Shown in pieces: positions 12,162 through 23,800 of a stretch of DNA of 64,000 nucleotides. The notes under the pieces are model-generated. The model did not search any database, had not been told where the DNA came from, and worked only from the letters and a program-made list of their open reading frames with translations. Position 1 is the stretch's first letter. Every line of letters starts with the position of its first letter. The stretch comes from Stratiolaelaps scimitus (taxonomy: Eukaryota; Arthropoda; Arachnida; Mesostigmata; Laelapidae), in contig JABWDB010000018.1 of the NCBI GenBank assembly GCA_019614645.1, forward strand, positions 868,001 through 932,000. Direction: 5' to 3'. Position numbers and translations under genes: made by a program.

Positions 12162-12513
12162 GTGTTATTTGTCCGTGTTACTGCAAAAACGTCATCTTGT
12201 GTACCTACGGTAAGATATAATGGTAGAAATATCCAAGACAACTCCAATGTAAATATGACCGTGCAGTCGTATCGTGCAGTATTTTTCTAAGGTATTCGTC
12301 TAGGACAACTGATAATAGAGACTGATAAATAGAGAAGCTTTCTGTGATTGCTGCTACCCGAGTGAGTAAATGGGCTTCATTGTTTAATACAACAACAACG
12401 GCGGCAGCAGCAGCAACAACAACAACACGCCTACAATGACAACCCAAAAAACGCGTTGTCATGGTAGGCGTCGTGTATTCGTGTGTACCTGCCTTAGAAC
12501 CAGAGGAGACGCG
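12162..12513. other. Spacer between two SINE copies
   Basis: Contains an AAC/AGC-type trinucleotide stretch at about 12390-12427. No gene or other repeat was recognised. Confidence 0.4.
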
Positions 12514-12609
12514 TAAAGATAAAGGTTTGATTGAGTTATTAAAGGGACTGCAACTTTACAATGCCTAGTTCTCTTATATGTCACCAGGTCGCGGGACTCG
12601 AACCTGCGT
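12514..12609 (-). mobile_element. SINE family A, minus-strand copy truncated inside box B
   Basis: Read on the minus strand: box-B-like GCAGGTTCGAGTCCCGCG, then ACATATAAGAGAACTAGGC, then CAGTCCCTTTAATAACTCAATC and a short TTTATC-type tail. This is the family A order. The head upstream of box B is absent because the copy ends exactly where a family B SINE begins in the opposite orientation. Confidence 0.7.
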
Positions 12610-12734
12610 AGGTACACGGGTCCGATCCGCACTGTTGCACATCTTCATTTAAAGGGGTCGGTTTTATGAAGCAATGCCGAAAGCAGTTGTATCGTAAGCG
12701 TTAAATGCTTAAGGCTGACAGTCTGCCCAGAAAG
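12609..12734 (+). mobile_element. SINE family B, 5'-truncated copy
   Basis: Begins just before a degenerate box B (GGTCCGATCCGC), then GTTGCACATCTTCATTTAAAGG, TATGAAGCAATGCCGAAAGCA and a TTAAATGCTTAAGGCTGACAG block. Order and wording match the fuller copies at 34771 and 54491. It abuts the minus-strand family A copy head to head at box B. Confidence 0.7.
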
Positions 12735-15700
12735 TTTACTTTACTTTAGGCCAATCGTTGAGTCTCTCTTATCAGTCATCTCAGATCGATTAATTGCGAT
12801 CCCGGATGGAACAGTCGAAGTGCTAATGCTAAAAGCTTCCCGAGCCATCTGGGCACAGGGCGAGGGGTACGCGGACTTAGTGCGGCCTTTGTGAGTCCCA
12901 CACAGCTGTGTTCGTATGGACCGTCCAACACGTATGTGCATCATGCATTCCTGTAATCCTAACCCCCCCAAAAAAATAGAGTAATTGCGATTCAGCGCAC
13001 GTTTGTCGCCAAACGAATCAATCTAAGCAAAGATTTCGTTTTAGCAAAAAAAAACGGTCTACAGTCAATCAGTTGGTGCCTATTGTTTGACCAAGCTAGA
13101 TATATGCTATTATATATCTGCCGGTGGTCGACTCGAGACGCTCGCGTCACGCGAGAACTTGAGAGCAATTAAAAAGCACTTATCTAAAACGCTACCTGCC
13201 ATAACAAATAAAGACGGCATACTTTTGTCCAAATATCGTAATAATTCCTTGCTGCGATCACTGCTGAAACTTTTTATATGCTGCTACATGATTAATTGTC
13301 CCCAAGGGAAATTTATACTTCCCGCCTTCTATACAGATATGGCGTTCTTCTCGCAGTGGCAGGCTCGAAATTCGGCTCAACTTTACCGCTCAACCCGTCG
13401 TTCGGCTGCGACGCATCACAGCGCGAAAGGAGCTTTTAAAACATAGCCGACAATAGAGGTAATATATGACCGTGCACCCCGTGATACGTACAAACTTTAG
13501 GGACATTTAGTAAATCGCTTTTTAGGATGAGCTCAGGCGTCGCGTACGTTGATAATGACGGGTTTACGCTACGTATTGTATATATTATTACGCAAAATTT
13601 ATAAGCAAAATTTCACTGTTGCCCACTCGCAGCCAGGTGATATAATCCCTAATAACTATTCATAATTCATTGCAGCGTTAGACCATCAGGTCTAGCACTC
13701 TATCATTATGATTACGTATACGATAGGTTTAGATATCGGTTAATCCCATTGAAATATTGTAATGTTGTGCGCATGCTGAGACTCGATTTCTCCTAATCGC
13801 AAATTTGTATACATTGAATAATCAAGGTTCTAGATCAGGTAATATCGATGGCGGGTCTGGAGATCATCTCCACGGTGCTCCACGGCACATGTATCAAGTC
13901 AGTTATAATACATATATGAAAATATTGCCTGTTGCTCTGCCCGTGGCTAATTGTTCCCGTAACATGGTTCGACAAACGTACGATTAAGCTTGGAACACTT
14001 CATGATCAAGAATAACTACTTGCCTCAGTTGACTTCGTTGTCCCTGGGTGCTTAGTTTTGTGAGCGAGCCACCTCGCCATGAGATCCCCGCTCCTCACTG
14101 GCTTCGTATGGACTGCGAGATCGCGATGTTGCCCTTTCGTGGTCATCCTTTGCTGCCCTCAACGTCTTCATCGGCTGATCATCAGCAACCACCATCGTCT
14201 AGCTGCGGCAGCAGCAAAAGTCCCACCGTCATCTCGCGACTCCTTCGCAACCCACCCTGGGAGCAACGCCCACCCCCCCCACCCCGCCCCGTGCTTCTTC
14301 ATGCTTCATCGTGTTTACATAGCGGCCGTCTATACCGCTCCTATCGTCTCTATCATATTTTTGCTCTACTCCGTTAACCCTACCATCATTTCAGCGGCAT
14401 ACGATCCATCCGGTTAGCGCTCAATGACTTGCCCACACAACCCGTCTCGCTGCAGCCCTCGGTAAATGGCGCCGGTCAGCTGACTGTCCCTTCGAAGGAC
14501 GGGACCGCAACGTCACTTAAGGTCGTCGTTTACCAAATCGCGTTCGCTGGCAACGCTCAAACGAAAACGGCGCGCGATCGTCAATGAGGCCGGAGAAAAC
14601 TCCCGCCGGGTCTCGGTCGTCCGGGTCTTCTCACCCTCTAGACCACACTCGGACTTTATCACTCATTCTATCTCATATCTATTTATCCCTTCGCCCGATC
14701 GGCGTACTACCCCTGTCCTCCGCACCTCGTGCTTCTGTTCTCGTGCTCTTCTGTCAGTTCTATAGTCTATTCGTGTCGGGGCCGAGTCTCGCTCGGGCCT
14801 GAAGGAGCCTTTGATGACACAGACCGCCTCGGGCTGTTTAGTCGGGACCTTCTCCATGAGAGTCCGAAGGGGACTGGGGGGGGGGATCAGGAGCTGCTGC
14901 TGCTGCCGAAAGGAAAAAGACAAGTTGGAAGCACCTCCTGGGTAAGTGGCAAGGCAGATCGGGAGGACTCTCAACTTAATAGCGTGGCCTATCGTGCCAT
15001 CCTTTCTATTATATATACATACATGCATACATCGTGCATGTTGGAGGGATTCGGGGACGGTTCCAGTGGGATGGACTTGTACCTAGGGGTGCGCGGCCTA
15101 TTAGGTCTTGAGGCGCTACGGTAACGTCCCTTTGTCAAGACGGGGTTACCAGCTTTTCCTTGGTGAACACTGCGATGATGCTCTGGCCACGGATGCTGCA
15201 AGCGACACATGCGGGTACTCTCCATCTGGTGATGTCATACAATGGATAACTACTAGTGATGTGTTCGGTCCATCTGATAATTACGAAGCGTTTAGTGGAG
15301 GCTACAACGATTGGCCCGTACGATATAGTGCTCTTATAAAAAAGTATGTCAATATATTAGTCCGTTCGTTCATGCAACGTTGGTGGTATACAAGAGCAAC
15401 CTAAATTTGTGAGCCAGATTCACATGTGAGCTGCTACATCAACTTTATGTCTGCGGCAGATGAGGATTGGCCCACATAGATACAAGTTTAGATCCTCGTC
15501 CACGTATAGCAGATAATCGTAGGGTATTATTGCCAGGCAGCATTCAACAATCCTACAGCAACTTAATTATCTACAGTTGTCATTGCTATGTTCCGGAAGC
15601 TCAGCACGAATCTGCAAGAAGAAAACATTGATAAGACAAAATATCTCGTTAAAGATTATTGCCTAAAACAAATTGTTCTGTCTTGCAATACCAGTCGCAT

Positions 15701-16330
15701 CTCCCTAACATAGAACTATAATAATGAATTCTGAAAATTTTACATTATGCTGCGTAACAAGCATACCAAACGTAAGCCTCCAAATAGAGCAGATTTCGTC
15801 ACACACTCCCTTAGATTAGTGGGCTGTTAAGGAGTCTATATCAATACCACACATAATATAATAACTATTATGGATATACCTATATTTCACTAAAGATACA
15901 TGGACAACTATTCAAACAATGCCACAAACAAAAAAATACATACATGCAACGTCAGACCATATGTGCATCATTAACTCCCAAACAACTATGTGTGTGTCAT
16001 GATGTAATCGACTTCATTGTATGTGTCGGCATAGATTAGTATGCATAAAGCTATTATACATATGTCGTATGTATAGATACGATACGCAATATGCTTTTTT
16101 TTTTAATCAATATAATGACAACTCTCGAGGCACTTTGAAACACATTGTGACAAATACACACACTAACCTATCTAATAACTAAATGAAAACACCGTAAACG
16201 CAGGGGGCGAATACTTGTCCATTGTCAATGGGAGAGTTAGATAGACACACAGGCGGCTGTAAAGTGAAAATAAATAGAGACCCCCGCAGGGTGATGGCCT
16301 CGTTGTGGCCGCCTATGAATTGATCTTATC
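12735..16330. other. Intergenic interval, GC-rich between about 14.05 and 15.2 kb
   Basis: Frames at 13087-13446 (119 codons), 14048-14417, 14584-15124 and 15108-15404 are open on one or both strands but none shows a recognisable domain. Overlapping frames on both strands in the GC-rich part suggest base composition and not selection. A CpG-rich promoter or first exon is possible at 14.05-14.98 kb but no TATA or initiator element could be defended. Confidence 0.4.
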
Positions 16331-16528
16331 AGCGAGGTGGCTTGAACGGTTAAATCTCTGACTGTAGCCAACGACCGCAAAAAACTGAAAAACCTGCGAC
16401 AGCAGGTTCGCGTCCCGCTGCTTGATGAGGAACTGCACTATTTACATTGCTTACGTTCTCTTACAACTTAAGCAATGTAAAGATTGTAGTTCCTTTAAAA
16501 GGCACTAAAGCTTTACTTTTACCGTTAC
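16331..16528 (+). mobile_element. SINE family A, near full-length copy
   Basis: The tRNA-like head has an A-box-like GAGGTGGCTTGAACGG and box B CAGGTTCGCGTCCCGCTG, followed by the family body (AACTTAAGCAATGTAAAG, GTAGTTCCTTTAAAAGGCAC) and a CTTTACTTTTACC tail. The head-body-tail order defines the family together with the minus-strand copy at 45852-46006. An extra near-palindromic stretch (TTTACATTGCTTACG against AAGCAATGTAAAG) lies inside this copy. Confidence 0.7.
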
Positions 16529-19135
16529 TCACAAGTTGAAACTGTTTATATACACGAGCGCTACATGATGACGTAGTTGAAGCGCAAGCGCGAGTTGACG
16601 GGAATTCCCGCTCAGACGCCGCCTGTCGACCGCTAATTCACCGTAGTTACATCATTTGTTTAAATACACGCATTTTACACATTCGACAAATTATCCGTTT
16701 TTGTCATACACATGTTATATTTTCATAAACGAAAAAATTATCATTGGAAATTATGGTGCCAGTAGCATGTAAACATTGTATCGAAGCCAACGCAAATATT
16801 GCGAAGAATTGAAAATAGCAGGAGCTAGTGAAGAGATTAGCCAGTAGAAATTGTGTATATATATACTTTGGAGAATGATTTCATTTTGGGAACTCAATTC
16901 ACGTCTCCAAACAGATAGTGTGTGAGTGTAGCTCGGTGTATTATCTATATGATGGGTCCTTTTAACGGTGCTGCATTGAATACACAAAATATCTTATCAG
17001 CCCTATGACTGATACGATCTCCAGGAGGTGATAATTAGCCAAGCATATAGCATGTATAATATTACAGTTCAATGTAGAAATCAAATTCGAACCTCGACAA
17101 TAATTTCGACTTGGCTAAATTCGAAAGGGTTTTCAGCTGAAGCCAAGAGTATATAGGAAATATCGATTTAGAGAAATTATTTTCTGAAAAATATATTTGA
17201 TTCCTTTCGTACTACGAATATGGTGTTAGCCTGTTACCAAACGTCGCGTCCCTCCGATCGCCAACCCTGCGTCTATGTGTATGCATATGTGCGTGTGTTT
17301 CAGTCTCAATTGTGCAAACAGGCCTCAAATTGTTACTAAAAGCAGCAACAATTATGCCAACCGTCTATAGGGGTTCTGATTTAAAGTAAATATGGCTCCC
17401 ACAAGAGAGAAGCACCCCTCAGCGAGGCAAGCCTCCGGGATTCCAGGTAGACATAGAGAAAGACATACCAAGAATGGGCGCTCGAAAGTGATTTTCCCCT
17501 TAAACGCCAGCTTTGGCTTGTCCTTACGTTCGTGTGCGCGGGCCCGTCAATCATCTTCGCTGTTCAGCCTCACTGTGGGCGCTCTGAGACGCCACTCGCA
17601 CGGTGCCAATGCGATTTTTAATGAGATTCTCAGGCACGTTCCGGCACACTTAGTCTCAACACACGTCATCACACACTTACCTTAGAGGCTCACGGTCAAT
17701 TGCTGCCTTTCGTGAAGAGGGCGAGCTGGCATATATTTTGGGGCACTCAATGCGATAGTATTACTAAATGCCGAGTATCCTAGGTGATGCATTCGCCAAT
17801 AAACACAGCCCCAACCTTAACCTGCAGAACTGAACAGTCACTTATGAAAGGTCGTTAACTTGCGCGGACAATATTGCCATGAGCTTGCTGAGGTCGATGC
17901 AGCGGGCGATATATGATTTGATATATAATAGTATGGGAGAAGTACGATACATATAAACGACAATTCAGCAAACCCATATAGATTGCTGAATGCTTAATAC
18001 ATATGCAGGACGTCACAATCGTTTTTAATTTCACATTGTTTTACAGAGACCCGGAAACCTACAGCGTCCTGCTCAGTTCCCCTGTTCGAAAAATTCGGGC
18101 AGGTGCCATTATCGACTATTCCGCTTTCTCTCTGCCTGGGTTGCCCCCGCAGCCCCCGGACACACGCACACACGCGTAGCACGTGGCCAGTTAACACCGC
18201 TTGGGGCACTGCGTGCATTGGACGAGGAACCGAGGAACTCGGGCTTACCCGACATATAGGTTGCGGTTCGCATAGCTCTATTGAACGTCTGGGCTTACTG
18301 AAATCAGTAGCAGCAGCGTTTGGTTCGGTGAGATACACCATTTTTGATGACTTTTTCACATATACTGGGCGTTATTTTCGAAACATCCTAAGGGAGATTT
18401 CGCTTCAGCTCGCCGATGGTAGCGAGCTTACTGGCGTACACCGTGCTCCTCAAAAAATCCCATGGGAAAAAAGAGAGATTAGGGGCGTCAGGTCGCACGA
18501 ACGAGGTGGCCAACGAACATCTGCGTTCTGAGAGATCAAACTCCCAGCAAGCTTCTTCTGGAGCAGCTCGATTGTGGAGCCTGTTGCAGGTAGCACCGTC
18601 CTATTGGAACCACGTATTGTTCAATTGGGTACGTTTTCGGCAAAGGAAGACACCGTCAAGGGTATTTGTCGCTAGCGATCATCGTCCACTGAGTCATCGA
18701 AAGAATCCACACGGTCCACTGACACTCCTGCCCACAATCCACAGGATAGCTGATGTATAGATGAAGTGATTAAGCCGGCTCCTGTCCCCAAGTGCTTCTC
18801 TGACTATTCTATATTTTTAGACACGCAATCATAATCAATATCCGACATAGACTAAATTAATATAGGGTGATGAACATATGAGATAATTCATGTATGGACG
18901 ATAGGTCAAAATGATATTGGATAATGAACGATTTAATTATTTCGGTACCATTATATTGGTGGAAGTACGAGGCACGAGCGGAATGCTAAGAACGTCACAG
19001 TGGGAGAGCAACATTATTCAGATTGAAGTGAGTCGATATCGGTGAAGATCATGATATGATGACAATTTAAATTGTATGATTGGTATCGTCAACTCCAAGT
19101 GTTGAGACAAACGACATGATAATGATTGATTTAAT
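16529..19135. other. Intergenic interval without recognised features
   Basis: Open frames at 17392-17685, 17994-18531 and 18416-18760 lack any family resemblance, and the 18 kb ones overlap on both strands. Nothing else stands out apart from short AT and TA runs. Confidence 0.4.
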
Positions 19136-19336
19136 CACTGCAAACTCCCTCGAAGGGGTCTACCATAGGTTGATCCGCCCTACCGGGAACAAGCGCGCAG
19201 GTTCTTTCCTTCTGCAACGCCTGTCCCTCGCTGTGAGGCACAGGGGCAATGCCATCGCCTTCCTCGGGACATTGTCGACCTCCCACCCCCCATAATCCCT
19301 AGAAATAATTCCTAGCTACTGTAGGTTTGAATAAAC
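19136..19336 (+). mobile_element. LINE 3' end, copy 1 (5'-truncated)
   Basis: About 200 bases closely matching the last part of the element at 38770-39443. It includes the stretch reading EGVYHRLIRPTGNKRAGSF, then LLQRLSLAV, and the 3' tail CATAATCCCTAGAAATA to AATAAA at 19330-19335. One or a few extra bases near 19230-19245 (GAGGCACAGGGGCAATGC) break the frame relative to the other copy. Severe 5' truncation is typical of LINE insertion. Confidence 0.8.
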
Positions 19337-20763
19337 TATGTGAATCATTATTGTTTAAAGGACATGTGGTGTTACATAGCAGCGATTCTGGTCACGAGTG
19401 ATGAACACCTTATATAAAATTAAACTAGGGCAGATAATATTGCCCCGTTGGAGTTTAGCTCCACTAATACTTCTGTGTGTCTCATTTTCGTGATTAATTT
19501 ATAGTTGAATAGTTGTGACGATGTTAGATTTATTCCTTGGTAGTTTTAAATTATTTTCAAACCTCGGGATTCTTTAGACCGTCGACCCTATACATTCTGC
19601 CAGCCTGACATCCGCCATTGGCTTAGTTCACCGTTAATAGTATCATCTATTAATTCATCTAAATCTATCATATATATATGTGTGTGTGTTAGAATAAAAT
19701 TGCATTGGTATGTATAACATTAGCGTCTACAGCATCGAGCTTCAGCGAGAGTAGCAAAACTACCGATTGGTGAAGTGCAGGGCCTAAGTACAAGCTCTGA
19801 TGATCTTCTCCATTGTTTTCGTCCGATCGGCGGCCATCCGTCCTAGGTACTACAGCTCTCTCGCTCCGTCGCTTTCCTGACGCAATCCCCGCTGCCCCGC
19901 TCTGGCCGATCTCGCGTACACCAAGTGCGAGTACCAGCACCGCCATCAGTACAACAACCGTCTCTGGCTTATGGCAACGCACGTCGCCCCACTCCGTCGT
20001 CGCCTTCGCGGCCGGGTGTTGGACTGCTGTGGGTATGTGGGTGCTGACTATAAAAACAAATTGGCCGCGAGAAGGATCGGCGGTGGGCACAGCGCCGCTG
20101 CTGCTGCTGCTGCCCGGCTGATGTAAAGGCAGAACTCGGGGAGGGTTGGTCGGGCCGAAGCGTGCAGGACCCCGTGGCATGGAGTGCCCAAGAAGAAGTC
20201 GGCTATGAACGGAACTGACGCCTCGAGGGACCGAACTGGCCGCGACAATGGATATTGTAGTGTAACAGAGTAACGCGCAAGACAGCCATACATCGAGAGA
20301 GAGAAAGAAAGATACAGAGAGAGATATGATGGGGGGAGGCGGGGTAAACGATAGGAATAAGAACGAACGATTTGATTCGACCGTTCTCTGCTTGGCTAAA
20401 AGATACCTGGTTTAACACGGCAGCGTCGGGATTAGACGGAAAAAATAGAGGGAAAAATAGAAAAAAATTCTGTATTCGTCGTCGTTGTTCGATGTAATAA
20501 TACAAATGGATGCTACGATCCCGCGTGACATGATGCTACGAGAATGTGTCCTATGGAGCGGTATAGTGTATTAATATGAGTAGTCGTACAGAAAGTACAT
20601 CATTAGTATCTTCCTTCGGTGACAATATGAGGGTAACTGTGAGAGAGTACAAGGGATAGCTGGGGGCTGCATTTATGCGGGGGATAATTGGGGGAGTTGT
20701 GTTTGCTTCAATACGAACACTATGTTCATGTGCGTTTCTAGATACGTACCGTACTATAAGGAG
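19337..20763. other. Intergenic interval with a GC-rich patch at 19.8-20.25 kb
   Basis: A 163-codon minus-strand frame (20180-19689) spans the GC-rich patch. It is rich in Ser, Pro and Arg, has no known domain, and a 102-codon plus frame overlaps it. I treat it as compositional. A short TG run lies at about 19680-19688. Confidence 0.4.
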
Positions 20764-20876
20764 GAGGCCGGAGGTTCGAGTAACGCTGCGTGATAACATA
20801 TAGAAGAACCTCAACTGTATTATACAAATTGCAATTCCTTTAATAGACCAATAAAGATTTACCTTTACTCTACTTT
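20764..20876 (+). mobile_element. SINE family A, copy with degenerate body
   Basis: Box-B-like GGAGGTTCGAGTAACGCTGC, then ACATATAGAAGAACCTCAAC, TTGCAATTCCTTTAATAGACCAA and the tail ATTTACCTTTACTC. The order matches the family and divergence is moderate. Confidence 0.65.
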
Positions 20877-23800
20877 AGTGTTAAAAATTCTTATCTCGCC
20901 CCCGCCCCGTGAAGGAGAGTGTTCATGTTTTCGTTGTAATTTAAAGAGTAATTTGTAAATTATAAGCGTATCGCTAAGGCTCGACTTGGCTGGTTGACGT
21001 TAGTGCTGCAGGCCCCCGGGGCCGACAATGTAACGGCTTGTTGGAAACGTTCATTGTATCCAACACAGATCAGGACTTTGCGAGTATATGTTGAACCCCC
21101 TGCTAGCTATGTTCAGTTCGCACAGCACGGCGGCGTACTACGTGGCCGGGTCGGTCCTGACTTGGCTCTCTACGATCTCACTACGATTGTGCACTTTTAT
21201 TCTAAAGCAATGGGCAATAAATTTAGCCTCAATATAAACTGTTATGGCTACCCTAAGGGGGTACAACCGAATGAAGTGCACCACACCCGTTCAGAGACCC
21301 GGAGGCGATAGTTTGGCATCTGGTTGATCAGGGAAGTGACTATAGAACGAACGACAGTGACTCTGAGAACGGTCACAATCGCGGGAACGAGTTTGGGGAA
21401 TTGGTTCTTATACCGCTTATACCGTATCAGGAAGAGCTCAACTATAATCTGCTGTATGGCATAGAACATTTATATAAGGCGCATTTAGGAAAGGTTCATG
21501 TGCACGTTCATTAATTAAAAGCTCGAGGAGGCCGTTAATCTGCAGTGTTGATTTCATAGCACGCAATCCTCTTACTGTCCCTCGAATATTGTCTGAGATT
21601 GTCTGAGACGTTTACCACAGGTAGGTCAACAAAAGAAGCGCGATCCGAGGATCCGGGATGTGATTACTAAATGATGGTATTGACTTGCAGACTGATTTTC
21701 GTTTTGTTTTTTAGTCTTTATTGATTATTTGGACTTGTCCACTTGAAGGGGGTAGTTGCTATTGTTGCTAAGGTTGAAACCTTTCACACTTCATATCGCT
21801 GCAATATCCGTACAGCCTGCGAAACGATGGGGTGCATTTAGAAGTTTTTTTCATAATTATTATAATTAGCGTTGGTAAGAGAAGTTATACAATGTAAGTG
21901 GATGCATTCAGAAGGCTCGTGCAAGCTTCGAATGATTGTGGGATGACACAGCGTTGACGGTAGTCGTCCGACCTCTTTGCCGTTTTCTAAACAACAACCG
22001 ATCCACCACCGAAACAAAGCACTGTGGGGGCATGATATTGATAGCGTAGAAAAGAGGCTACCTCGATTGGAGCAGAAAGCAAGCTCACACACTATGGTTG
22101 AGTAGCGAATTTTTGATGCTAATTTGACGATTGTCAAGTCGTCACATTAGCACCAATCTCCCCTTCCCACATTTAAGGTTGATACACTCTATACGTCTGG
22201 AAAATGATTTTAAATTCGCCTAGCCAACTCCATAACGAATTTCAATTCCTGACCTACCTGCAAATTTTAGTTGAACTTATCCGATTTCACTATATTCGAA
22301 GCTCACATCTTGCCGCTGGATCGTTTCACAAGGCCAGAGAGTTCGTTGGCAGCTTGCATAGGTAGCTTTACGGGTAGAAGCGATTTATGTGCGTGTTTGT
22401 GTGTGTGTATGTATGAAGGGTAATGAAGCCAACACAAAAGCCCTAATATGTCGACCGGCCATAAACAGTTTATGACACTAGACCTCATCGTTCGTAAAAC
22501 CTGGGGTGTCTTGATGAGAAAGCAAATAAATCAAATCTCTACAGAGGACAACCCTAAGTGGTTACTGTGGCCCGTTCGTTGTCGAAGATTGGTCTCTTTC
22601 GAACATTGGCTTAAAAGGATGGGAATCCAACTCGAAGACTGGTTGACTTCGTCGTCAAACGGAAAGCAGATCGCAGCCGATCGATTTTTGTTCGCATCGT
22701 CAAATAAATACAAATAAAGACCTACGTTTACGAACGGACTACTCGTTCGCTTCGGATTAAACATATACGTACAATACGCCTCCATGCCACCTGCTTATTT
22801 TAATAAAAAGTGTAACATGAATCTAAGAAACGGACTCTTTGATAGTCTTCCAGTTCGTCACGCGGATTAGTCTTTCACTTGTAGGAGTTAGAGTTAGCTC
22901 TGAAAACTCAAATGGTAATTTCTTAAAGTCGTCCAACAAGTGGAAGCAGAAGAGGACCCACCGGGGTATCTTAATCAGGTGGGCGGTCAATTTCAATTTC
23001 ACTTGAACAATTGAATATTTCCCTTAAAAGCGTTCAAAATAAACCCTATCCTCTATCTAGCTGCGTGACCCCAAAACAATGCAAGTGGTCACGTCTTCGC
23101 TAAGAGCTGGATGACCGCTAAGAGCTAACTGAGGTAGATAGCCTGACCGGTTGATAAGTCGTGAAGTGAGCCTTTTTATTGGCAGACCACGAAGCTAACA
23201 TATTTACCTGTTTGCGAAACGCTTGATGAACAGGTAATATGCATATTCTGACAAAGCACTGCATTTTTTCATTGACGAAATGACCTGCGATCGTTTCGAG
23301 AACAGCAGCAGAATCTCACGCGAAAAAAATTGTGCATCTCAAAGGCAAGAACGAATCCAGTGTCTATCGGTGTATGCATAAGCGTCCAACAATGGAGATA
23401 TTGCAATTAGCTCAAATAGTTAGAACGTACCTAATTCGAATCGTTATCATCAGACCAGAGTAACGTGCTGTCGACAAACCAACCCTAGGAACATATGATA
23501 ATTTCAATTTAGGATGACATCCATAATCAATGACGTACAAAAAGGTGTACATTTTGTAAGGCATTTTATGGCAATATTCAAATTCACACACTGTATTCTT
23601 CTTTTGAAATACAATGAAACCTTACTATTAATATAAAATCAGGCCCAATTTTGTCCAGGGTAAGTTTATAAGGCTGGTTGGTCTGGCCGACGTAACTTTA
23701 TTCTGATCTAATTCATTGTGTGACAGTAGCCGATTCCTTACAAGATAGTTCCTTCAGAATCGGCCTTACAGATGATTTGTTTACCCTGTAAGTTACGACA

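Noticed and set aside
14048..15225. Many overlapping frames on both strands
   Set aside because: GC-rich composition removes stop codons on both strands; no frame is favoured by motif or splice signal.
19689..20293. 163-codon minus-strand frame and its neighbours
   Set aside because: Ser/Pro/Arg-rich, overlapped by plus-strand frames, with no recognisable domain.
23655..23790. CAGGGTAA ... TTACCCTG ends suggesting another MITE
   Set aside because: Only eight to nine bases match, and TA flanks one side only.
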